A stretch of DNA of 7,249 nt from assembly GCA_013813135.1 (NCBI GenBank), contig JACCSF010000146.1, positions 1 through 7,249 of the forward strand. Reading direction: 5' to 3'. Position numbers and translations under genes: made by a program. Source of the DNA: Thermoleophilaceae bacterium (GTDB lineage Bacteria; Actinomycetota; Thermoleophilia; Solirubrobacterales; Thermoleophilaceae). Below are positions 1-5,338 of this stretch, one piece after another. Under the pieces are notes generated by a model that ran no database searches, was not told the origin of the DNA, and worked only from the letters and a program-made list of their open reading frames with translations. Position 1 is the stretch's first letter. Every line of letters starts with the position of its first letter.

Positions 1-173
1 TAGATCGCTCGGGGGTGGAGGCCGAGCCGTTCGCCGATCTGCTCGCCGGTCATGGACTCGGAGCCGAGATGCGTGAACAGCTCCAGCTCCACCGCTGAAA
101 GCACCGTCTTCGACGGCCAGAACCCCAGCCCGACCTGCATGATGTGAGATGGGTCGAGCTCCATTCGCGACAT
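1..173 (-). CDS. SAM-dependent O-methyltransferase, N-terminal part (cut by left edge)
   Basis: Only the first 57 codons are in the window; the gene runs off the left edge. The translation starts MSRMELDPSHIMQVGLGFWP, continues with an alanine/leucine-rich helix (SAVELELFTHL), then MTGEQIGERLGLHPRAI. This matches the N-terminal dimerisation/winged-helix domain of the acetylserotonin/hydroxyneurobilin-type O-methyltransferases, in which the helix-turn-helix phrase (T-x-E-x-L/I-x-x-x-L-G-L-x-P-R) precedes the Rossmann methyltransferase domain. The catalytic domain is not visible, so the substrate cannot be named. The start at 173 is preferred because AGGAG (184-180) lies 6 nt upstream; a second in-frame ATG is at 164, and an in-frame GTG at 233 would add 20 unconvincing residues. 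It lies 100 nt downstream of the ParB-like gene on the same strand and could be cotranscribed with it. Family call is from recalled resemblance. Confidence 0.72.
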   Translation of the reverse strand, partial: MSRMELDPSHIMQVGLGFWPSKTVLSAVELELFTHLGSESMTGEQIGERLGLHPRAI

Positions 174-179
174 GCCTCT

Positions 180-184
180 CTCCT
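180..184 (-). promoter_or_regulatory. Shine-Dalgarno site of the methyltransferase gene
   Basis: Read on the minus strand this is AGGAG in a GAGAGGAGAGAGG purine run, 6 nt before the ATG at 173. It is the clearest ribosome binding site in the window and fixes the methyltransferase start. The rest of the 100-nt spacer (174-273) shows no convincing promoter and no stem-loop terminator. Confidence 0.6.
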
Positions 185-273
185 CTCGTCTGGGTGCGGG
201 GCCGAGTACGACTGGCTTGACTCCTTTGCTCACGGAGCGGTTGTTGGCCCGTTGTGCGGCCGAAGGCGTGCTC

Positions 274-1170
274 CTACTTGAGCTCTTTTCGCAACCGCCG
301 CACCATCGTGTCCTCCTCCCATGATGGCGACTCCAGCTCGCGCCGCACCGCCTCGATCACCTCGTCGTCCCAGTTGTGTGTGCGCAGAATCAGATACCGC
401 AGGTGCGCCACTCGCATGTACGCCTCGGTCTCCGTTCCGCGGCGCACCAGCTCGGCTTCGAGCAGCATCTCCACCACCGGCGAATACTCGTCCTTGAACC
501 AGGCCTCGGCCACCTGGGCCCGGCTCAGCAGCTCGCCGCCCCCCTGGATCACGCGAAAGCCCCATGCCTCGACCGCCTCCGCCAGCGCCGCGTAGCGCCA
601 CTCGTCCGACAGCTTGATCTGCGCTCGCGCCTCCGCCGAAAGCGGCACCCGCTCGAGGAACAGCCGCTCGTGGCTCTTCAGCGCCAGGTCGTGCAGCCGG
701 ATCGCTCGGTCGGCGCCCAGCTCCGTCACGACCTCCGTCACGTACGCCTCGATCACCTCGTTGCCCAGCTCCCGCGCGACCGACACCCGGTGGTGGCCGT
801 CCTTCACGAAATGCAGCTCGCCGATCCGGTACACGTCGATCGGGGGCATCGACTGCCCCTTGCGCGTCGCCAGCGCGATCCGCTCCCACCGCGGCCGCAC
901 CCGGCTCGACGTCGGCCGGAACGCCCGGTCGAACTCACGGCTGCGGTCCACCGTGCCCACGATGGAATCTAGGTCGATCGTCTTCAGTCCCAGCCGCTTC
1001 TCCCCGCGCCGCCCCAGCGCCTCCACGACCTCCTCGAACGGCAGGATCACGTTCACGTCGCTCGGCTCGCGCCGCAGACTTGCCGCCACCCGCGACAGCG
1101 CGCGGCGCCGGCGGGCCCGGCCGAAGTCAAACTGCGCGTCCGTCTGGGGCAGTCCGGTGTCGCGGGCCAT
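274..1170 (-). CDS. ParB/sulfiredoxin-fold domain protein, function unknown
   Basis: A 298-residue soluble protein. Residues 93-150 resemble a ParB N-terminal/sulfiredoxin-like fold: a basic strand, then PPIDVYRIGELHFVKDGHHR and VSVARELG (109-136), the equivalent of the ParB box G-x-R/H-R-x-x-A, followed by a strand (EAYVTEV). The N-terminus (1-40) is rich in Arg, and the C-terminal half (150-298) is predicted mostly helical, acidic and Trp-containing, with no domain I recognise. It is not a textbook chromosome-segregation ParB: no helix-turn-helix is evident after the box and no parA is adjacent. Proteins of this type are commonly annotated simply as ParB N-terminal domain protein; nucleotide binding is possible but unproven. 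I chose ATG at 1170 because TACCTT lies exactly 7 nt upstream, as in leaderless actinobacterial genes; GTG at 1194 would add eight residues. It is divergent from the LtrA relic. Confidence 0.8.
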   Translation of the reverse strand: MARDTGLPQTDAQFDFGRARRRRALSRVAASLRREPSDVNVILPFEEVVEALGRRGEKRLGLKTIDLDSIVGTVDRSREFDRAFRPTSSRVRPRWERIALATRKGQSMPPIDVYRIGELHFVKDGHHRVSVARELGNEVIEAYVTEVVTELGADRAIRLHDLALKSHERLFLERVPLSAEARAQIKLSDEWRYAALAEAVEAWGFRVIQGGGELLSRAQVAEAWFKDEYSPVVEMLLEAELVRRGTETEAYMRVAHLRYLILRTHNWDDEVIEAVRRELESPSWEEDTMVRRLRKELK

Positions 1171-1177
1171 GATCCTC

Positions 1178-1183
1178 AAGGTA
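1178..1183 (-). promoter_or_regulatory. Possible -10 box (TACCTT) for a leaderless ParB-like transcript
   Basis: On the minus strand TACCTT is followed by 7 nt and then the ATG at 1170. This fits the TANNNT -10 motif with transcription starting at the A of the start codon, a known arrangement for leaderless genes in actinobacteria. No good -35 hexamer is visible. The nearby GAGG (1174-1177) is too close to the ATG to be an ideal ribosome binding site. Confidence 0.35.
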
Positions 1184-1198
1184 GCGAGCGGCACCTGC

Positions 1199-1204
1199 GA
1201 GTAT
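1199..1204 (+). promoter_or_regulatory. Possible weak -10 box (GAGTAT) before the LtrA relic
   Basis: GAGTAT sits 7 nt before the GTG at 1212, keeping the second-position A and final T of a -10 hexamer and the same spacing as at 1178-1183 and 6152-6157. It deviates at the first position, and the downstream gene is broken, so it may be a relic. No Shine-Dalgarno sequence precedes this GTG. Confidence 0.22.
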
Positions 1205-1211
1205 CGCCCCC

Positions 1212-1947
1212 GTGAGCACGGCCGCCCGCACGCCGCGATTGACGGCGGTGCCGCGCTCCGAGGAGCGGGTCACTCCGCTCGAGCTGCTCACCCAGTGCAC
1301 GGCATTGATGGCCGCCGACGCCACCTGGGGCGAGCTGGCCAAGGGCGTGCTCGTGCTCGGCCTGATGTGGTGGTCGTGGTCGGCTACGCCTGGCTGACCA
1401 GCGTCGTGGACCCCGAGGAGGGCGCCGTCCGCTTCGCGATCTTCGCCGCGATGGCCGCGCTGCTCGTGGTGGCGCTCTGCGTGCCGGAGGCGTTCGGCGA
1501 CTCCAGGATGCTGTTCGCCGGGGCCTACACCGGCGTCCGGTTCGGGCAGATCGCCCTGTTCGTGCTCGCCAGCCGCGACGAGCCCGAGCTGCGCTCCTCG
1601 GTCAAGGGCCTGGCCGGCGGCACCGCCGTGGGCTGCGGCCTGCTGATCGTCGGCGCCCTGTTCGAGAACGACACCCTCCAGGCCGCGATCTGGTCGGTCG
1701 CGCTCCTGCTCGACATGGCCGAGCCGTTCCTGTTCGGCTCAGAGGGCTGGAAGCTGCGCCCGAGCCACTTCGCCGAGCGCACGGGCTGATCATCATCATC
1801 GCGCTCGGCGAGTCGATCGTCGCGGCCGCCGTCCTCGGCATCGCGGTGGCGGGCGCGCTCTGGTGGCTCTACGAGACCGTCCACTTCGCCGAGCTGCGCG
1901 ACAAGATGCGCCACCAGCTGGTGGACGATCAGGGCTCGAGCGCGTAG
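1212..1947 (+). pseudogene. ltrA: Decayed low temperature requirement protein A (LtrA) gene
   Basis: Three reading frames give consecutive pieces of one LtrA-family membrane protein. Piece 1 (GTG 1212 to about 1377) has the N-terminus and ELAKGVLVLGLMWWSW, then hits TGA at 1395. Piece 2 (about 1380 to 1780) continues VGYAWLTSVVDPEEGAVRFA, the hydrophobic VALCVPEAFGDS helix and LFGSEGWKLRPSHFAER, then hits TGA at 1787. Piece 3 (1786 to TAG 1945-1947) reads LIIIIALGESIVA, LGIAVAGALWWLY and a charged tail (FAELRDKMRHQ). Each junction fits loss of one base. Compared with the family as I recall it (about 380-400 residues), in-frame stretches are also missing: the FFDLVFVFA-like segment after PLEL, the loop after ESIVA, and most of the C-terminal membrane helices between WWLY and the tail. 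The combination argues for real decay rather than sequencing error alone. Its 3' end overlaps the convergent peptidase gene by 19 nt. Confidence 0.82.
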
Positions 1948-3077
1948 GGGAAGTCGGTCAGCCGCTCGAAGCCGTCGTCGGTTACGAGCACCAGATCCTC
2001 CAGGCGCACTCCGCCGTAGTCGCGGCGGTAGCACCCCGGCTCGATCGCCACGACATCGCCGGACACGAGCGGATCGGCGCCCGAGAGCCCGAGCGACGGC
2101 TCCTCGTGCACCTGAAGGCCGACCCCGTGCCCCAGTGAATGGAAGAATCCCTCCTCCAGCGACTCGCCCTCCGCCTTCGTGCGCTGCGTCAGCTCGCCGG
2201 CCTCCTCGAACACGTCGCACGCGACCGCGAACACATCCTTGCCGGGCACGCCCGGGCGCAGCACCGCGCAGGAGCGCTCGAGTGCCTCATGGCAGAGGGC
2301 GTGCCAGGCGACCACGTCCTCCGCCGGGGACCCGCCGGCCACGAACGTACGGGTCATGTCGGCGAAGCAGCTCGACTCCTCGTCGCGCGGCCAGATGTCG
2401 ATGACGATCGGCACGCCCGCTTCGAGTGGCCCGGTCCCGGCCTCGTGACCGATCGCCCCGGCGGCGCCGCCGGCGATGATGATGTCCTCGCCCGTGGGCG
2501 CGCCGTGCTCGGCGCATACCTCGCGGATGCGCGCCCGCACCGCCTCCGCCGTGAGCGGCTCGCCGTTTAGGTGGAGCACGCCGTCCCGCGGCTCGGCACC
2601 GCGCAGCAGCTCGGCCGCGGCCGCCATGCTCGCGTCCGCGGCCGCCTGGGCGCGTCGCACGCCCGCAACCTCCGCAGCGGACTTCGATCGCCGCCGCTGG
2701 ATGAACTCGCGCTCGTCGGGAATCACCTCGATGCCCTCGGCACGCAGCCGGTCGGCCACGGACACCGGCAGCTCCCCGGGCACCACCAGCCGGCGCGCGC
2801 CGAGACGCTGCGCGGCGCGCAGGCACAGCTCCGAGTCGAGCTCGTCATAGCGCATCCCGCGCCCGAGCAACTCGTCGAGGCCAAGCTCGTAGGGGTCGAT
2901 CACCTCCACGCCCGGCGCGGCCTTCTCGACGCGGCCGGCCTCCATCGAGGAGATGAGCGCTACCCGGCGCCCGTTCAGCTCGAAGTACGAGAAAGGGTCG
3001 AGGATGCCGAGCGGCAGCTCGTGTCGCAGCGCGGCCGAGCGGAGGGTGTCGCCGTGGATGAGGACGTCCGGAGCGAT
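1929..3077 (-). CDS. M24 family metallopeptidase (Xaa-Pro aminopeptidase/dipeptidase type) with no canonical start codon
   Basis: Likely cytoplasmic peptidase removing N-terminal residues next to proline, with the creatinase N-terminal domain followed by the pita-bread catalytic domain. Counting from the first ATG (2945, 338 residues), all five M24 metal ligands are present: D183 (VIDIWP), D196 (ADMTRT), H273 (SLGHGVG), E302 (AIEPGCY) and E316 (RLEDLV). The frame stays open upstream of that ATG for 44 further codons encoding typical family N-terminus: IAPDVLIHGDTLRSAALRHE then PLGILDPFSYFELNGRRVAL. It closes at the TAG (3087-3089) of the preceding gene. Between them there is no ATG, GTG or TTG; the residue where homologues are expected to begin is encoded by ATC (3075-3077), which I take as the likely or former start. 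Neither candidate has a good ribosome binding site, so coupling to the upstream gene is plausible. Substrate is not determined. Confidence 0.85.
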   Translation of the reverse strand: MAPDVLIHGDTLRSAALRHELPLGILDPFSYFELNGRRVALISSMEAGRVEKAAPGVEVIDPYELGLDELLGRGMRYDELDSELCLRAAQRLGARRLVVPGELPVSVADRLRAEGIEVIPDEREFIQRRRSKSAAEVAGVRRAQAAADASMAAAAELLRGAEPRDGVLHLNGEPLTAEAVRARIREVCAEHGAPTGEDIIIAGGAAGAIGHEAGTGPLEAGVPIVIDIWPRDEESSCFADMTRTFVAGGSPAEDVVAWHALCHEALERSCAVLRPGVPGKDVFAVACDVFEEAGELTQRTKAEGESLEEGFFHSLGHGVGLQVHEEPSLGLSGADPLVSGDVVAIEPGCYRRDYGGVRLEDLVLVTDDGFERLTDFPYALEP

Positions 3078-3086
3078 CCGGGGACG

Positions 3087-3938
3087 CTATCTCAAGAGCG
3101 TGACGCGCTTCTCCTTGCGGGTGGCGTTGCCGGCCACGTCGACCGCGGTGATGGTGACGACCAGCTTGACCGACCGGCGTGCCCGCGCGGGCAGCGTGAG
3201 CGTGACGGCGTCGTCCTCCACCGCGACGGCCGGGGCGGCCCGCACGCGCCTGCGCGGCTCGGCCTGGGCCGCGACCATGCAGGCCTCGCGCGGACAGCGC
3301 GCGCTGATCACGACGGTGTCGCGCTGGCGCCCGGCTGCGCTGACGCGCAGTGCCGGCGGCGTCTCGTCAGCAACCTGGTCGCTCGGCCGGCAGGACTCGG
3401 TCAGAAGAGCGTCGGCGTCGTCGAAGTAGGGCTGGTAGCCCGTGCGGTTCTCGGGCGCGGGGCGCTCGATGTCGGCGATCCAGAGTCCGTAGCCGTCGGA
3501 GTCCGAGCCGAACTCCTCGTCGCCCTCGGCGATCTCGCGCTGGCGCACGATCACGGCCGTGTCGAGGAACCAGAGCAGCTGCAGCTCGGGATCGCGCGGG
3601 AACCCTCGGTAGACCCCCTTGTTGAGCGACCGGTGCATGCTGAAGAAGCCGGCGAAGGGATTGCCGCGCGTGTTCAGGTTGCGCAGCCCCGACTCGGCCA
3701 GGCCGGCCATCACGGGCAGCTCCTGCGGCACCTCGCGCAGCGCGGCGGCGCGGGCCATCCAGCGCGCGACCGGTTCGCGGTCCGTGTCGTCCCCCGGATA
3801 GCCGGCCGGGCACGGATCGCCGGGGCCGGGGACGGGCGTGCCGCCGCTCTGGGCGAGGGCCGGCGACGCGGGAGCGAGCAGCGCGACGGCTGCTCCAAGC
3901 AGGAGGATCGAGCGCCCCACGTCGGGGGATCCTGACAT
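3087..3938 (-). CDS. Secreted lytic-transglycosylase-like protein with C-terminal beta domain
   Basis: A 283-residue exported protein. A signal peptide is clear (hydrophobic ILLLGAAVALLAPASPALA, cleavage probably after ALA at residue 29), followed by a Pro/Gly-rich linker. Residues 55-165 resemble a goose-lysozyme/SLT fold: LPVMAGLAESGLRNL (74-88) with candidate catalytic Glu82, GNPFAGFFSMH (92-102) matching the G-x-F/Y-Q/S-M phrase of these enzymes, and YGLWIADIERP (150-160). Residues 195-283 are beta-rich and end ITAVDVAGNATRKEKRVTLL, like an Ig-like or fibronectin-like module. Role: probably peptidoglycan cleavage or binding outside the membrane. Start choice is open: ATG 3938 overlaps the neighbour's possible ATG and lacks a ribosome binding site, whereas GTG 3920, just before the signal peptide, has AGGA about 9 nt upstream. 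Its stop lies 9 nt before the peptidase ATC codon, in the same frame, suggesting cotranscription. The enzymatic call is moderate; the domain is divergent. Confidence 0.68.
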   Translation of the reverse strand: MSGSPDVGRSILLLGAAVALLAPASPALAQSGGTPVPGPGDPCPAGYPGDDTDREPVARWMARAAALREVPQELPVMAGLAESGLRNLNTRGNPFAGFFSMHRSLNKGVYRGFPRDPELQLLWFLDTAVIVRQREIAEGDEEFGSDSDGYGLWIADIERPAPENRTGYQPYFDDADALLTESCRPSDQVADETPPALRVSAAGRQRDTVVISARCPREACMVAAQAEPRRRVRAAPAVAVEDDAVTLTLPARARRSVKLVVTITAVDVAGNATRKEKRVTLLR

Positions 3939-3951
3939 GCTGGCGGGCGCG

Positions 3952-4896
3952 ATGAAGGTGTTCGTGACGCGCAGGCTTCCGGGCGGGGCGCTCGACCGCC
4001 TCGCGGCCGACCACGACGTGGAGGTCTGGCCGGAGCGGCTTCCGCCGCCGCGCGCCGAGCTGCTTGCCCGCGCTGCGGGGCTCGAGGGGCTGCTCTCTCT
4101 GCTGACAGACCAAGTGGACGCCGAGCTGATCGAGGCAGCGCCGCGCCTGCGCGCGATCTCGAACTACGCGGTGGGCGTGGACAACGTCGACGTAGAGGCC
4201 GCCACGGCGCGCGGCATCCCGGTCGGCAACACGCCCGGCGTGCTGACCGACACGACGGCCGACCTCGCGCTGGCGCTGATGCTCGGCATCGGGCGGCGGC
4301 TGGTGGAAGGCGACGCCTGCGTCCGACGCGGCGAGTGGCGCACCTGGGAGCCGTCCCTGCTGCTCGGTCGCGACCTCCACGAGGCCACCGTCGGGATCGT
4401 CGGCTTCGGCCGCATCGGCCAAACCGTGGCGCGCCGCCTCGAGGGCTTCGACTGCACGGCGCTGCACACGAGCCGCAGCGGCGGCGTGCCGTTCGAGGAG
4501 CTGCTCGAACGCTCGGACTTCATCTCCGTGCACACGCCGCTGACGCCCGAGACGCGCGGGCTGATCGGCGCCGAGGCGCTGCGGCGCATGAAGACGACCG
4601 CCTACCTGGTCAACACCGCGCGCGGGCCGGTGGTGGACACCGCCGCGCTCACCCGCGCCCTGCACGACGGCGAGATCGCGGGCGCGGCGCTGGACGTGAC
4701 CGACCCCGAGCCGCTGCCGGCCGGCCACCCGCTGCTCGGGACCCCCAACCTGCTGGTCCTGCCCCACCTGGGCTCGGCCACGCACGCCACCCGCGAGCGG
4801 ATGGCCGACATGGCGGTGGACAACCTGTTGGCGGGGCTGCGCGGCGAGCGGATGCCGCATCAGGCGAACGAAGTGCTCACTCCCCGAGGACCTTGA
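3952..4896 (+). CDS. D-2-hydroxyacid dehydrogenase, glyoxylate/hydroxypyruvate reductase type
   Basis: Predicted cytoplasmic NAD(P)H-dependent reductase of glyoxylate or hydroxypyruvate to glycolate or D-glycerate. The 314-residue length is normal for the family. Visible motifs: substrate-loop phrase SNYAVGVDNVD (70-80), Rossmann GFGRIG (151-156), catalytic Arg224 in NTARGPVVD, Glu253 in DPEPLP, and His272 in LPHLGSAT. The end of the second Rossmann strand reads HTSRS, with Arg175 rather than an acidic residue, which favours NADPH over NADH by family rules. The start MKVFVTRRLP at 3952 matches the usual family N-terminus; an in-frame ATG at 3937 adds five residues and has a better GGGGGA purine run 7 nt upstream, so it remains possible. 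The gene is divergent from the transglycosylase-like gene and overlaps the convergent YjbQ gene by 20 nt. No cluster partner fixes the physiological substrate. Confidence 0.93.
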   Translation: MKVFVTRRLPGGALDRLAADHDVEVWPERLPPPRAELLARAAGLEGLLSLLTDQVDAELIEAAPRLRAISNYAVGVDNVDVEAATARGIPVGNTPGVLTDTTADLALALMLGIGRRLVEGDACVRRGEWRTWEPSLLLGRDLHEATVGIVGFGRIGQTVARRLEGFDCTALHTSRSGGVPFEELLERSDFISVHTPLTPETRGLIGAEALRRMKTTAYLVNTARGPVVDTAALTRALHDGEIAGAALDVTDPEPLPAGHPLLGTPNLLVLPHLGSATHATRERMADMAVDNLLAGLRGERMPHQANEVLTPRGP

Positions 4897-5338
4897 TGAT
4901 CATCCGCTTCGCCCGCCGCCCGTCGAACTCGCAGTAGAACACCTGCTGCCAAGGTCCCAGGTCGAGACGCCCCGAGGTCACGGGGACGATCACCTGGTGG
5001 TGCACCAGCAGGTTCTTGAGGTGGGCGTCGCCATTGTCCTCGCCGCCGCGGTGGTGGCGGTAGTCGCCGGGGTCCGGGAGCAGCTCGCGCGCGACGTCGT
5101 TGGCCGGCTCCTTCCAGCTCGGCGGCGCGATCTTGTCGAGCCACTCGAGCACGTCCTCGTGGAGGCCGGGTTCGTCATCGTTGATCCAGACGGCGGCGGT
5201 GATGTGCATTGCGGCGACCAGGACGAGGCCTTCGTCGACGCCCGCCTCGTCGACCGCGGACTGAACGTCCTCGGTGATGCGGACCAGCTCGCGGCGGCCG
5301 GCGGTTTGGAACGTCCGGTAGACGGTGTGAGACTTCAT
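4877..5338 (-). CDS. yjbQ: YjbQ/UPF0047 family protein (secondary thiamine-phosphate synthase-like)
   Basis: A 153-residue single-domain protein, the usual length for this widespread family. Diagnostic phrases are AMHITAAVWINDDEPGLHED (43-62), GGEDNGDAHLKNLL (98-111) and PVTSGRLDLGPWQQVFYCEF (119-138), including the conserved His45, His106 and the LGPWQ turn. Known family background: E. coli YjbQ has weak thiamine-phosphate synthase activity in complementation, but the natural role is unsettled, so the functional name should be treated cautiously. The start MKSHTVYRTF at 5338 agrees with the family N-terminus and has GAGG (5348-5351) 9 nt upstream. The open frame continues upstream but encodes nothing family-like. 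The ATG overlaps that of the divergent SDR gene, and the last 20 nt overlap the end of the dehydrogenase gene. No thiamine gene or thiamine riboswitch is seen nearby. Confidence 0.92.
   Translation of the reverse strand: MKSHTVYRTFQTAGRRELVRITEDVQSAVDEAGVDEGLVLVAAMHITAAVWINDDEPGLHEDVLEWLDKIAPPSWKEPANDVARELLPDPGDYRHHRGGEDNGDAHLKNLLVHHQVIVPVTSGRLDLGPWQQVFYCEFDGRRAKRMIIKVLGE

Noticed and set aside
217..245. TTGACT at 217-222 on the plus strand as a -35 box
   Set aside because: The hexamer 17 nt downstream (GTTGTT) is a poor -10 and no plus-strand gene follows; the region lies between two minus-strand genes.
614..1789. A 391-codon plus-strand open frame running antisense through the ParB-like gene into LtrA sequence
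   Set aside because: Only its part after about 1380 is family-like (LtrA piece 2). The first part is Ser/Arg-rich shadow sequence opposite a real gene, produced by high GC.
1786..1800. ATC trinucleotide run as a microsatellite
   Set aside because: It encodes the conserved LIIIIALGE stretch of LtrA, so it is coding sequence rather than an expanded repeat.
2571..3935. A 454-codon plus-strand open frame opposite the peptidase and transglycosylase-like genes
   Set aside because: Low-complexity Arg/Ala/Gly/His composition without recognisable domains. It stays open because the two minus-strand genes share a frame; both have strong family motifs on the other strand.
3367..4860. A 497-codon minus-strand open frame opposite the dehydrogenase gene
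   Set aside because: Arg/His/Gln-rich shadow translation with no motif; the opposite strand holds a complete D-2-hydroxyacid dehydrogenase with all catalytic residues.
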